From positions 62,001 to 126,000 of the forward strand of contig CAMKOM010000005.1 of NCBI GenBank assembly GCA_946414435.1: a stretch of 64,000 bases of DNA, read 5' to 3'. Below, piece after piece: positions 1-8,401 of the stretch. Origin of the DNA: an uncultured Bacteroidota bacterium. GTDB taxonomy: Bacteria > Bacteroidota > Bacteroidia > Bacteroidales > SZUA-534. Positions within the stretch are counted from its first letter, which is position 1. Every line of letters begins with the position of its first letter. The notes below the pieces were generated by a model. The model was given only the letters and a program-made list of their open reading frames with translations, did not search any database and had not been told where the DNA came from. The translations under genes were made by a program, and so were the position numbers.

Positions 1-363
1 GTCAACAGCAGGCAGAAACTGACCGAGGAGACGCTCGGACTTTGGAAAGAACTTTTCGGCAAATGGGTGGCCGACTATCAGCCGCAGGAAACGCCGTACC
101 ATATCCGCATTATATGGCGCTGGGAGTACTGCTCACCGATGTGTGATATGAACTGCGCCGTGTTTGAGCGCCGTGATTTGAGAGGTTGCGGAGCGGTGTT
201 CGCCCACGACTCGCGCAACGAGTTTCTGAATATGTCAGTCGGCTGCGACCGCGACGTTGAGTTGACCGAAACAGAATTGGCCGCTGGCCTGTTCTACGAG
301 ATGACCTACTTTCCGCCTGAAAAGGAGTTGCCGTTGCCGTTTGGTAGGAAGAAGAAATCTTAA
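1..363 (+). CDS. Hypothetical protein, 5'-truncated by window edge
   Basis: The reading frame is open from base 1 to a TAA at 361-363, so only the C-terminal 120 residues are visible. An in-frame GTG at 67 could be mistaken for a start, but the upstream codons read as ordinary protein, so the real start is outside the window. The visible part is rich in aromatic and acidic residues and contains several Cys and a basic tail (GRKKKS). I recognise no family. It is the first of a run of plus-strand unknown genes reaching 11.5 kb. Confidence 0.6.
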   Translation, partial: VNSRQKLTEETLGLWKELFGKWVADYQPQETPYHIRIIWRWEYCSPMCDMNCAVFERRDLRGCGAVFAHDSRNEFLNMSVGCDRDVELTETELAAGLFYEMTYFPPEKELPLPFGRKKKS

Positions 364-399
364 AAACATTGATTGTTAAACAAAAAAACACATACTACT

Positions 400-1005
400 A
401 TGGCAGAAATGACACAAGAAAGATGGAATGAAATTTTCCGTAAGGAGAAAGAGTTATACGCTAAACAAAGAGCGGAGCAAGGTTTTTGCGACCGCGATGT
501 ATGGCATATAGCCCACTGGTTTTACAGCACTATCAGTCCGATGCTTAAGCAATTGGCAGAAAAAGGTATCAGTTATGCAGAATTGGATGAAAAAGGGAAT
601 CGAACCTTCAGTGACAACCATACAAAAGAAGAATCCGCCGTTTTGGCTAAACGATGGAAAGACACACTTTTGCGTATGGCTTTCCTTGCCGATGAAATGG
701 ATGACGACAAATGCTCTATGAATAATCCGTACGAGGAAGAGTGGCAACGCGTCCACAAAACGTTTGAAGATGAATATGGTCTGATGGGAAAAAAATTGCG
801 AACAGAAGAAGAAGCAAAAAGAGAGGAAGAAGTGGGGCTTTATCGTTGGCGAGGCCCCGAAGATGACCCTGCTCACGGTAAGGAGTACAAAAAGATTATG
901 GACAAGTATTCCGCTTATAATCACAAAATTAGCAGATACCAAAACAAATGTAAAAACGAGTTTTTCCGCTTGTTCAGCAAGCACTTTTGGGATTTGTGGA
1001 ATTGA
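400..1005 (+). CDS. Hypothetical charged protein
   Basis: This is a 201-residue, strongly charged, mainly helical-looking protein with no signal peptide or membrane segment. I chose the ATG at 400, in the recurrent 'actATGg' context seen across this island, over a TTG at 373. It contains a Glu/Lys-rich middle (about residues 125-150) and a basic, aromatic C-terminus ending FWDLWN. A long antisense frame opposite it looks like a shadow. Function is unknown; the setting among other unknown small genes suggests an accessory role. Confidence 0.6.
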   Translation: MAEMTQERWNEIFRKEKELYAKQRAEQGFCDRDVWHIAHWFYSTISPMLKQLAEKGISYAELDEKGNRTFSDNHTKEESAVLAKRWKDTLLRMAFLADEMDDDKCSMNNPYEEEWQRVHKTFEDEYGLMGKKLRTEEEAKREEEVGLYRWRGPEDDPAHGKEYKKIMDKYSAYNHKISRYQNKCKNEFFRLFSKHFWDLWN

Positions 1006-1029
1006 AAGTTTTATCATAAAAATGCGACT

Positions 1030-1221
1030 ATGAAAAAGAAAAACACCCGAAAGATTGTCGACCCAAAAGGCAAGAGTGGCGACGAGAAGGAAATGCAAGA
1101 CAAGGTTTCAAACAAGAAGAATTATCAGAAACCGAGAAGGGTTACAGACCCGGAAGAGTTAGAGATAATCAATTATCTATTGCAGCAAGATGGTGCGGAC
1201 TTGTCGGGTGAAGTGTGGTAA
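1030..1221 (+). CDS. Small basic hypothetical protein
   Basis: A 63-residue Lys/Arg-rich protein lies 24 bases after the preceding gene and is probably co-transcribed with it. The first 40 residues are highly basic and likely disordered; the last 20 (TDPEELEIINYLLQQDGADL) could form an amphipathic helix. It has no signal peptide. The start ATG follows the 'gactATGaa' context used repeatedly in this island. I recognise no family. Confidence 0.5.
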   Translation: MKKKNTRKIVDPKGKSGDEKEMQDKVSNKKNYQKPRRVTDPEELEIINYLLQQDGADLSGEVW

Positions 1222-1255
1222 AACTAGAATGTCATAGCATTAAAAACCAATCGAT

Positions 1256-2020
1256 ATGAAAACAAAGGCTGACAGATTCGGAGTGGTTTATTCCGCAGAC
1301 GGTAAGCGATTGCTCAAGTGCCGTAACAAAAAACTGCGCGAGTACACCGTAAAGGATTGTACAGAAATAATTGAAGATGACGCATTTATGAATTGTATAT
1401 ATCTTGAACATATTCTGTTGCCCGAATCGCTTATGACCATTAGTGATGGTGCGTTTTTCGATTGCACAAGTCTGAAGTCGATTGTGCTGCCGAAAGCATT
1501 GGAAAACTTTGGTAATTGCGTGTTTGGTAGAAGTTGCGAGATGGTGGAAATATGTGTTGATAGCGCAAATCCCTATTTCACTTCGGTTGATGGTGTTTTA
1601 TTCAGCCGCAATATGACGCGTATTGTGCAGTACGCGCCTGGCAAGTCTGGCGACCGATACATTATACCCGATTCGGTTACTGAAATTGCGCCCTATGCGT
1701 TTTACGGCAGTTGCGAACTGAAGTCGGTAGTCATACCCGATGGAGTTGTCAGTATTGGTGAAATGTCTTTCGGGTATTGCAAAGAATTAGAATCGGTTAC
1801 AATTGTGCCGTCGGTCAGAACAATTGGGGCTGCCGCGTTTGCCAATGGCCATAGTCTGAAATCGATATTCATTCCGAAATCGGTGGAGAAAATCGGCTCT
1901 GGAGCATTTGCGTATTGCTGGGAACTGGAAATCAGGTGCGAATCCGAATCGAAGCCCGAAGGCTGGGATGAGAATTGGAATTTCCACAAATGGCCCGTTG
2001 TTTGGGGTGCAAAACTATAA
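1256..2020 (+). CDS. BspA-like leucine-rich repeat (LRR_5) protein
   Basis: This 254-residue protein is built from LRR_5 (BspA/Treponema type) repeats of about 23 residues with the pattern IP.SV..IG..AF..C..L..V. Repeats start near residue 35 and run to about 230. It ends in the family-typical tail (C-E-S-E-S-K-P-E-G-W ... VVWGAKL). Classical BspA proteins are secreted adhesins, but this one starts MKTKADRFGVVYSADGKRL with no signal peptide or sorting domain, so it is probably cytoplasmic or exported by another route. A fuller relative lies at 6800-8383 and a diverged one at 3348-4316. Confidence 0.8.
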   Translation: MKTKADRFGVVYSADGKRLLKCRNKKLREYTVKDCTEIIEDDAFMNCIYLEHILLPESLMTISDGAFFDCTSLKSIVLPKALENFGNCVFGRSCEMVEICVDSANPYFTSVDGVLFSRNMTRIVQYAPGKSGDRYIIPDSVTEIAPYAFYGSCELKSVVIPDGVVSIGEMSFGYCKELESVTIVPSVRTIGAAAFANGHSLKSIFIPKSVEKIGSGAFAYCWELEIRCESESKPEGWDENWNFHKWPVVWGAKL

Positions 2021-2065
2021 CCTTAAATCATTATATTAATCTGTTAATCAATAAATAACATTGCT

Positions 2066-2710
2066 ATGACTATAAAAGAATTTTTAGAAAGTCGTCTGAT
2101 TCAGAATATTGAATGGGAGATTATCCACGCATACAATCAGCATCCTATAGTCCTTCGTCCCGATGGCTTTGGCGGAAGACATTTGCTTGAGGCAAGGAAA
2201 ATCATTATCAACGATTTCGCGCTGCAGCACCAAGCGGAGTTGATGCCCGACATAATCGCCTTCAACGATGCCCTGCGCGAGGCTTTGCGCCGAACATACC
2301 AACGGACCAAAGAAGTTTACGATGTCTGCAAGGCGTTGGGCGATGTGCACGTCAACGCCGAATGCTATATGGATGGCTATCCGCCGCTGCACCCCGTGCA
2401 GGATGAGCGTCGCGAGGAACTTTGGGAAATACTCACTGACGACAGTTGGAATCCTGGGTATTCTTTTGGTGTTGGCTCTATTGGATTTCCTGTTGAAGAC
2501 AGTTTTAGCGATTTGATTGGCGGCGAGGACGACAACTGGAACGAGCACCTTGACCCGCAACTCACCGCCAACCTGCACCTGATTATGCAGTTCCACACGC
2601 TTTGGGAGCATTCGGGCTTCGCAATCACCGATTTAATCTATTGCCGCGATTTCAACAGCGGTTTCGAAGTGGACTATTCGGAGTGCAATATTTTGGGTAG
2701 TAAGTTGTAA
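2066..2710 (+). CDS. Hypothetical acidic protein
   Basis: A 214-residue acidic protein, Trp- and Asp/Glu-rich in its C-terminal half, with no signal peptide. The start ATG is in the 'gctATGac' context 45 bases after the preceding LRR_5 gene. I recognise no catalytic motif. Its size, acidity and neighbours fit the style of immunity or accessory proteins in variable islands, but that is only a contextual guess. Confidence 0.55.
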   Translation: MTIKEFLESRLIQNIEWEIIHAYNQHPIVLRPDGFGGRHLLEARKIIINDFALQHQAELMPDIIAFNDALREALRRTYQRTKEVYDVCKALGDVHVNAECYMDGYPPLHPVQDERREELWEILTDDSWNPGYSFGVGSIGFPVEDSFSDLIGGEDDNWNEHLDPQLTANLHLIMQFHTLWEHSGFAITDLIYCRDFNSGFEVDYSECNILGSKL

Positions 2711-2735
2711 GTTGATTAGTTTTAGGCTTTTGGAT

Positions 2736-2936
2736 ATGGAAGAAGATAAACAATTTGAACCGCAGATTACCGACAATGAGAGAGAAATGGATAGTATTCT
2801 CAAAGGATTAAAATACCATATCGAAATTGACAAAAATGGATTTGGTATACGTGTTATTGATAATATGACTTATGAGGAATTTGTTGAATATCTTGAATCA
2901 CAAGGGTGTATCAATGTTAAAGATGTTAAATGGTAA
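2736..2936 (+). CDS. Small acidic hypothetical protein
   Basis: A 66-residue acidic protein starting MEEDKQFEPQ. An upstream in-frame alternative start at 2712 would add eight residues, but the ATG at 2736 gives the more typical N-terminus. The C-terminus overlaps the next gene by a few bases (AAATGGTAA: the stop TAA is at 2934-2936 and the next ATG at 2930), which suggests translational coupling. Function is unknown. Confidence 0.5.
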   Translation: MEEDKQFEPQITDNEREMDSILKGLKYHIEIDKNGFGIRVIDNMTYEEFVEYLESQGCINVKDVKW

Positions 2937-3253
2937 AGAAATTGGGACATTTAAAACCACAAAGTATGGAAAAGATAAAAGATGCAGTGGTTCCGATGAG
3001 CGAAGAACGCCGACAAGAGATGTTAAAGTATCGTAAAATGTCCAATGATGAACTTGTGCCTATTTGTAAGAATTGGACTAAGCGTGATTGGATAGATTAC
3101 CACACTTGCACAGGAACAATGACGGCAGAAGAGTTTTATCAAAGATTCCTTAATTGTTGTTTAAAAGACAAGGCCGAAGGCCTGGCAAAACATAGCCGTG
3201 GGTGTAAACCCGCGGATGCGGAATGCCAACAAAACCGAACCCCGAAGGGGTGA
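2930..3253 (+). CDS. Small hypothetical protein with REP-derived C-terminus
   Basis: A 107-residue protein overlapping the previous gene; an internal ATG at 2966 is an alternative start. Residues 1-80 look like genuine protein (NWTKRDWIDYHTCTGTMTAE). The last ~27 residues are encoded by a palindromic intergenic repeat (3196-3251), and the TGA stop comes from the end of that repeat. The original 3' end was therefore probably replaced or extended when the repeat inserted. No known family recognised. Confidence 0.45.
   Translation: MVKKLGHLKPQSMEKIKDAVVPMSEERRQEMLKYRKMSNDELVPICKNWTKRDWIDYHTCTGTMTAEEFYQRFLNCCLKDKAEGLAKHSRGCKPADAECQQNRTPKG
3196..3251. repeat. REP-like composite palindrome (remote copy)
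   Basis: Two hairpins, CCGTGGGT-gtaa-ACCCGCGG at 3196-3215 and ACCCCGAAGGGGT at 3239-3251, are separated by about 23 bases. The same pair in the same order and spacing occurs at 25361-25415 beside the REP-associated transposase gene, so this is probably a dispersed non-autonomous element mobilised by that transposase family. Confidence 0.65.
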
Positions 3254-3263
3254 AATAGAAAAA

Positions 3264-3320
3264 ACGAAAATTTTTCAAAACCTACGCAGCAATCTCGCGC
3301 ACCTTGCGGTTTTCTTTGCG
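3264..3320 (+). promoter_or_regulatory. Promoter block, copy 1
   Basis: An AT-rich block ends in TTTCTTTG at 3311-3318, a variant of the Bacteroidota -7 element, 30 bases before the LRR_5 gene at 3348. Its text (AAAAttT..AAACCT..GC.GCAAT.TCGC..ACC...) recurs at 4370-4412 and 6690-6742, so it belongs to a repeated promoter family in this island. Confidence 0.5.
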
Positions 3321-3347
3321 GTGTCAAAAACATAAAACTGTACGACT

Positions 3348-4316
3348 ATGGAAACGAAAAACACACAAAAACGGGCGGTTTTTAATGGCGAAGTCAAATC
3401 GTTTGAAAGTTGGCTAAACCAAAACGAGGATGCGGAAATGTTGTGTATTTCAGGCGAATACAGCGATGACGATGTTAAGAAAATGTCAGAACTGTTGTCA
3501 TTTTGCCAAACGGTGATGGTTGACATTAGCGAACTAAATACGCAAAGAAAAGATTATGAGGACGATATAACTGACGACACTTTCAAAGATGAGATTTATC
3601 TTCTTGAGAAAATGATACTTAACAAAAAGTACGGCAGCGTTTTCAAAGTCTGCAACCGTATGGCTTTCAGCAGCGACGGACTGATTTGGGTTCACGTGCC
3701 AGTTGATTCCGCCGTTGAAATACCCAGTGGCGTTGAAATCATTGGGCGGTATGCCGCTTGCGGAAACAAAGTTGTTGATTATTTGATATTTCCAACGTCA
3801 GTCCGCATAATTGATGACAATGCGTTCCGTGATTGCGAGAATCTTGAAAGTGTGAATATGCACAATGGAATTACCGCTATCGGCGAATGCAGTTTTGATG
3901 GCTGCCCGATTGAATACTTGCGACTCTCAAACAGTCTGAAAATAATACCCGCTTGCTGTTTTGCAGGCAATTATCTTACAAATGTTGTCATACCTTCTTC
4001 GGTAAAGAAAATTGAAGCCAGCGCCTTTCACGCCAGCCATTTAAAGGAACTGCGATTGCCTGAAGGTGTGGAATCAATAAAGTGCGATGCCGTATGGTCG
4101 CCAGGTTATGTCTGGTTTCCGTCCACTATGCGCGAGATTGACAAAGATTTCTTTTGCGACGCACCAATTCAGGGGCGCGAAGAGGAAACCCCATACATAG
4201 ATGTTGATGAACGTAATCCGTGGTTTTTCAGCAAAAACGGAACATTATTCAGCCGTGATAATCCTGATAAACCTTATTTGGGATGCTCTTATAACGGATA
4301 CAAATGGCGTGAGTGA
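3348..4316 (+). CDS. BspA-like LRR_5 protein with unique N-terminal domain
   Basis: A 322-residue protein. Residues 1-110 form a non-repeat acidic domain I do not recognise. Residues 115-290 carry diverged LRR_5 repeats (PTSVRIIDDNAFRDCENLESV, then PSSVKKIEASAF). It ends with a partial repeat containing the FFSKNGTLFSRD segment that marks LRR_5 caps. There is no signal peptide. It is followed by a small protein gene (4436) in the same arrangement as 6800-8383 followed by 8402, so the pair is a duplicated module. Its own promoter block lies at 3264-3320. Confidence 0.75.
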   Translation: METKNTQKRAVFNGEVKSFESWLNQNEDAEMLCISGEYSDDDVKKMSELLSFCQTVMVDISELNTQRKDYEDDITDDTFKDEIYLLEKMILNKKYGSVFKVCNRMAFSSDGLIWVHVPVDSAVEIPSGVEIIGRYAACGNKVVDYLIFPTSVRIIDDNAFRDCENLESVNMHNGITAIGECSFDGCPIEYLRLSNSLKIIPACCFAGNYLTNVVIPSSVKKIEASAFHASHLKELRLPEGVESIKCDAVWSPGYVWFPSTMREIDKDFFCDAPIQGREEETPYIDVDERNPWFFSKNGTLFSRDNPDKPYLGCSYNGYKWRE

Positions 4317-4369
4317 GTAGGTAGATGAAACATTTTTAAGCCATACAAAAAAATTATTCTAATAAAAAC

Positions 4370-4412
4370 AAACCTGTACCTGAATTTCGCACACCCTACA
4401 TTTTCTTTTGCC
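4370..4412 (+). promoter_or_regulatory. Promoter block, copy 2
   Basis: A block matching the one at 6690-6742 (AATTTCGCA.ACCCT..ATTTTC.TTTGC) with TTCTTTTG at 4403-4410 as the probable -7 element. It lies about 25 bases before the small gene at 4436. Confidence 0.5.
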
Positions 4413-4435
4413 CCGTGAATATAAAAAATATGACT

Positions 4436-4660
4436 ATGAAAACAAGCAAATCAAACCCTAAAAACCGCCGCCGGAACGTTGCCGATTGTCCCGACGAGTA
4501 TTTCTTCAATCCAAACTACGACCGTAACAGCGATTACTACACTTTGGAGAACGAACACGGTGAAACACAGGCGGATATAGACAATTTGTATCGGTCGATA
4601 AAGGACAGCCCAACGGGCTTTTTCGGGAAGGATTTCTTTGTTGAAAGGAGTGAATTGTGA
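4436..4660 (+). CDS. Small protein, conserved N-terminus/variable C-terminus, copy 1
   Basis: A 74-residue protein starting MKTSKSNPKNRRRN; an upstream in-frame ATG at 4415 is less likely because the paralogue at 8402 begins at the equivalent of 4436. The first ~48 residues are almost identical in protein and DNA to 8402-8626 (only a handful of base differences over about 130), while the C-terminal third differs. The N-terminus is basic, then acidic and Tyr-rich (CPDEYFFNPNYDR). Recent duplication or gene conversion is likely. Function is unknown. Confidence 0.6.
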   Translation: MKTSKSNPKNRRRNVADCPDEYFFNPNYDRNSDYYTLENEHGETQADIDNLYRSIKDSPTGFFGKDFFVERSEL

Positions 4661-4745
4661 AACCGCTTGGAAATGAGACAATTTAATGGCTAATAGAAAA
4701 CGGCAGTTGTTTTAAATATTATTTTTAACTCAAAATCATACAACT

Positions 4746-6479
4746 ATGGAAGATTCTGTTTTAGAAGTTTTGGGCGATATTGACGAATTTTGCGAAAATG
4801 GCAAAAAAGGTCTCAAAAAATCGGATGGAACAGTGCTTTTCCCCGCCATCTATGATGAGATTTTCCAATGGTCGGAAGACAGCGATGTTTTCTACACCCG
4901 CATCGGCGATGAGTTTCACTATTACAACCTGAAACACGAAGAAATTCTGACCACCTATCGGAAATTCGATGGCGTTGACGATAAATGTATGCCTTACTAC
5001 ATCGGTGAGGAGCAAGACCGCAAAACGCTTGTAACAATGCAGATGGTTGCCGATTTGAGCGACCCGCAGTCGTGTTTCTGTCTGGGAAACAATGTGCGGC
5101 TGGACAGAATTCTGAAATCAGAAGTGGCTGATATTGTGAAAAATAATTGCGAGATTTGGGACAATGGCATCGACCAATTAGACCATTTCTACAGCGAATT
5201 CACTTATATCTATTCCGCTTATTATGCCCAATCGAAGTCGGACACGCCGATTGAAGATTGTCTTGGCCAATTTACGTGTATGGGATGTTATGATTCGTCG
5301 TGGAACTACATCATTAAAATCTGGACAAACCGCAACACACAAATTTCGATAAGGGAGATAAACAAACTAGTTTCCCAATATCAGAATTTGGAAGACTCGG
5401 CTATTGGTCTGCCATTGGATTGCGTTACAATTGGTTACGATGATTCGTTAGAAGATGGTATGGTTAGGATGTTTCAGGTGATTTACTTTACCGACCGCTG
5501 GCCTTGCAAACTCGATGATATTCACAGCGAAATGCTGGCAAGCAGAACCTTAAGCGAATACAAGGAAAAGAAACAATTGCTGCTCGACACGTTGGAAGAA
5601 TACCGTAAGGAAAACAACTGGACCGACAAAGTGTACAAGTCGTTTTACAACGATTTCTTCGGGCTTCAGGAGATAAGCGGACGCTACAAAGGTTTGGTTT
5701 GGGAAGATGAGATAGATTTTATTAACTATCTGGTAGACGAAGAATCGTTCTCGGAAAAAGAAGCAGTTTATGACGTTTGCCGGGAAATAGCCTATGACGC
5801 TCGGCACGATGGGTTTAGCGATGCGGATATTCAAAACGCTTACAAAAAAATTGAATGGGCAATTAGTAACGAAAGTTGCCTAATGATTGTGTACAACGGG
5901 AATAGTTGTCTCGACCACATTCAGGCTGCAATCAGTGCTGTTGAGGAAAGCGCTGGTGATGATTCGAGTCAGAAAATCAATGCACTCAATAAAATTGAGC
6001 AACTATTGGTGAAAAAAGGTGCTCTTACGGCTGCCGAAATACGCAGTTGGAACATCAATCCGCTCAATCTGCGCCATAGAAAGAACGACAAGGATAAACC
6101 CATTGCCGTGCATATCGACAAATGCCGTATTTATTATGAGGTGTGGCTGATGCGGGATTGCGGCACACCGATTAGGGTTGGTGACCGCATAACAGAGTTG
6201 TGTGCAGAGCGCCGCACCGGTGAAGTTGACTATATTTGTCCAGAAGGTTTGTTCGAAGATTTTATGTACAAATTGTGCGGCAAGGTTGAATCAATCGTTG
6301 TAAAGTACCGCAAAACAACAGATAGAGTGGTTGAACAAAAGCCATATAAAGAAATTGAAGTTTCGTTTATTGATGGTTGGACTGAAGGTGCCGATGGTTT
6401 TGATTATTATGTCATAACCCTGTCTGATGTATCGGTTGTTGAGCAAGGCTATTGTTACCGACCTGACAGAATTGATTGA
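4746..6479 (+). CDS. Multidomain hypothetical protein with WG-like N-terminus
   Basis: A 577-residue protein. Residues 15-40 resemble a WG beta-repeat (GKKGLKKSDGTVLFPAIYDE). Residues 110-420 are an acidic helical region I cannot assign. Residues 455-577 form a separate domain (CRIYYEVWLMRDCGTPIRVGD...) that also makes up the protein at 8865-9278 (CTVYYEAWQIQCCGKPFRIGS). I tentatively recall similar 'EW..CCG.PF.VGD' proteins among actinobacterial domains of unknown function, but cannot confirm it. There is no signal peptide. A fusion of a WG-like sensor segment to this domain is plausible inference. Confidence 0.6.
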   Translation: MEDSVLEVLGDIDEFCENGKKGLKKSDGTVLFPAIYDEIFQWSEDSDVFYTRIGDEFHYYNLKHEEILTTYRKFDGVDDKCMPYYIGEEQDRKTLVTMQMVADLSDPQSCFCLGNNVRLDRILKSEVADIVKNNCEIWDNGIDQLDHFYSEFTYIYSAYYAQSKSDTPIEDCLGQFTCMGCYDSSWNYIIKIWTNRNTQISIREINKLVSQYQNLEDSAIGLPLDCVTIGYDDSLEDGMVRMFQVIYFTDRWPCKLDDIHSEMLASRTLSEYKEKKQLLLDTLEEYRKENNWTDKVYKSFYNDFFGLQEISGRYKGLVWEDEIDFINYLVDEESFSEKEAVYDVCREIAYDARHDGFSDADIQNAYKKIEWAISNESCLMIVYNGNSCLDHIQAAISAVEESAGDDSSQKINALNKIEQLLVKKGALTAAEIRSWNINPLNLRHRKNDKDKPIAVHIDKCRIYYEVWLMRDCGTPIRVGDRITELCAERRTGEVDYICPEGLFEDFMYKLCGKVESIVVKYRKTTDRVVEQKPYKEIEVSFIDGWTEGADGFDYYVITLSDVSVVEQGYCYRPDRID

Positions 6480-6540
6480 TGAAGGATTGTTTTCACATAG
6501 TTTTATCATTTCTGAATGTTATATCACGAGCAGAAAATCG

Positions 6541-6678
6541 GATACTGCCGTGTACGCTTGTTAAGGCGTATGAACGATAGGGGGAAATCCCTGCTGTGGT
6601 TTTTTGCACTATAGCACATCGTCGTCCCCTGGTATAACTTCAGACAGCCGTGCATTTTACAGTGTACGGCTGCTTTTT
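6541..6678 (+). ncRNA. Candidate structured RNA/attenuator with terminator
   Basis: The gap between 6479 and 6800 has no gene. It can fold into TACGC/GCGTA (6553-6570), an ACGAT/ATCGT stem (6574-6622) enclosing TGCT.GTG/CAC.AGCA (6592-6616), and a terminator CAGCCGTGCA/TGTACGGCTG (6645-6672) followed by a T run. The upstream segment GCCGTGTAC (6547-6555) can alternatively pair over nine positions with the terminator's 3' arm GTGTACGGC (6662-6670), an antiterminator-like switch. It could be a stand-alone small RNA or a 3' UTR. No Rfam family recognised. Confidence 0.4.
6645..6678 (+). terminator. Rho-independent terminator
   Basis: A ten-pair stem with a short AT-rich loop is followed by CTTTTT. 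It ends the transcript of the 4746 gene or of the candidate RNA just upstream. Confidence 0.7.
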
Positions 6679-6689
6679 AAAAAAAACTG

Positions 6690-6742
6690 AAAATTTCTTA
6701 AACCTCTGCCGCAATTTCGCATACCCTGTATTTTCCTTTGCA
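6690..6742 (+). promoter_or_regulatory. Promoter block, copy 3
   Basis: The third copy of the recurrent block, with TTCCTTTG at 6733-6740 as the -7-like element. It lies about 60 bases before the LRR_5 gene at 6800 and directly after the terminator at 6645-6678. Confidence 0.5.
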
Positions 6743-6799
6743 GCGTCTATAAAAAGAAAATAAAAAAACGATTTGTTAAACGGTTAAATATCAATAGTT

Positions 6800-8383
6800 A
6801 TGAGCAGACATTCTACAATACGATTGGAAGATAAAGAAGGCTGCATAACAGACAACTTTGGCGCAGTTTACAGTGCAAATGGAACCAGATTGCTTGAATA
6901 TTTGGGCGATGAATTGACAGAATATGCCATTAAAGAAGGTACACAAGAGATTAATCGTGATGCTTTTTGTGATTGCAAACATTTGGAAAAGATTCATTTG
7001 CCAAAGTCTCTCACAATAATTGGTGATAGGGCTTTTAAGGATTGCAAAAGTTTGAAAACGATAACAATCCCCGACACCGTAACGAGTATCGGTTGCTACG
7101 CATTTGACGAATGTACTGCATTGGAATCGGTTGTCATTTCTAACGGCATAACAACCATTGAGCAATATACATTCAGAAACTGTTCCAATCTGAAGGCGAT
7201 TGCCATTCCCGAATCAGTAACGAAAATTGATGTTGGCGCATTTGTGGGCTGTACGGAATTATTAACATTCATTATTCCAGACGCGGTTAAGGAAATAGGC
7301 AGAGGTGCTTTATTATGTGATAATTTGGATAATATAACTGTCGGCAGCGGGAATAACCATTTTGCATCTGTAGACGGTATATTGTTCAATCGCGAGATGA
7401 CAGAAATAATTCAGTACCCACCAAAGAGAAAAGGAGAAAAATACATCATTCCCGATTCTGTTACAATCATTTGTGATTATGCATTCGACCATTGTCAGAA
7501 TCTGTCTGCCGTGATTATACCCAACAAGGTTACTACCATTGGCAACTATGCGTTTGAAGAATGTAAGCGTCTGAAACATATTCAAATCCCCGAATCGGTG
7601 ACTGCCATTGGTGTACGTTCTTTTGCAAGGTGCAAAAAACTGACATCAATCACAATCCCCGAATCAGTGAAAAGTATAGGCGATGGAGCGTTCTGTTTCT
7701 GTGAGAATCTGCAATCTGTTAACATCCCGCATTCAATCACAAAAATCGGAAGTGGAACGTTCAACGATTGCTATAGTCTTGTAACGGTAACCATACCCAA
7801 CAATATTACGGAAATTGAAAGAGCATTTGAAGGCTGCGTCAATCTGACCGCAATAGAAGTTGAGGGAGGAAACACGCATTACACTTCGGTTGACGGGGTG
7901 CTGTTCAGCAAAGATATGACAGAGTTGGTTTGCTTTCCTGGTGGTAAAACGGGGGCATATATCATTCCCAATACAGTAGAGCACATTGGGTGGGCAGCGT
8001 TCACTTGCAGTCGGTTGTCATCTGTCGTCATTCCCGATTCGGTCAAAGGCATTAGCCCGCAGGCATTTTATTACAACCCGTTTATCGAATCAATAATCAT
8101 ACCTGATTCGGTAGAATACATTGGTTTGGATGCATTTAGAGAGTGCGTGGGATTGAAAAGTCTGGTTATTGGCAAATCGGTTAAAGGCATTGGTTATTGC
8201 GCATTTATGTATTGCGACAAATTGGATTCGGTCTTCATTCCTTCATCTGTTAAAGAAATTCAGGATGATGTTTTCAGAGGCTGCACAAATCTTACAATCT
8301 ACTGCGAAGCCGAATCGCAACCTGAAGGTTGGGAATGGGGATGGAATAGTGACCGTCCTGTTGAGTGGGGAGTAAAAGAATAA
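6800..8383 (+). CDS. BspA-like LRR_5 protein (large)
   Basis: A 527-residue protein made almost entirely of LRR_5 repeats (consensus IP.SVT.IG..AF..C..L..), about 18 units from residue 35 to 510. Two non-repeat inserts (N-H-F-A-S-V-D-G-I-L-F and THYTSVDGVLFSKDM) are typical of this family. It ends in C-E-A-E-S-Q-P-E-G-W ... VEWGVKE, matching the tail of the 1256 gene. No signal peptide or sorting signal is visible, unlike secreted BspA. It is followed after 18 bases by the small gene at 8402, probably as one operon. Confidence 0.85.
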   Translation: MSRHSTIRLEDKEGCITDNFGAVYSANGTRLLEYLGDELTEYAIKEGTQEINRDAFCDCKHLEKIHLPKSLTIIGDRAFKDCKSLKTITIPDTVTSIGCYAFDECTALESVVISNGITTIEQYTFRNCSNLKAIAIPESVTKIDVGAFVGCTELLTFIIPDAVKEIGRGALLCDNLDNITVGSGNNHFASVDGILFNREMTEIIQYPPKRKGEKYIIPDSVTIICDYAFDHCQNLSAVIIPNKVTTIGNYAFEECKRLKHIQIPESVTAIGVRSFARCKKLTSITIPESVKSIGDGAFCFCENLQSVNIPHSITKIGSGTFNDCYSLVTVTIPNNITEIERAFEGCVNLTAIEVEGGNTHYTSVDGVLFSKDMTELVCFPGGKTGAYIIPNTVEHIGWAAFTCSRLSSVVIPDSVKGISPQAFYYNPFIESIIIPDSVEYIGLDAFRECVGLKSLVIGKSVKGIGYCAFMYCDKLDSVFIPSSVKEIQDDVFRGCTNLTIYCEAESQPEGWEWGWNSDRPVEWGVKE

Positions 8384-8401
8384 ATACAAATACGTAAGAC
8401 T

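Noticed and set aside
454..1098. A 214-codon minus-strand frame opposite the genes at 400 and 1030
   Set aside because: It spans two plus-strand genes and their spacer and is Phe/Leu-rich as the antisense of Lys/Glu codons.
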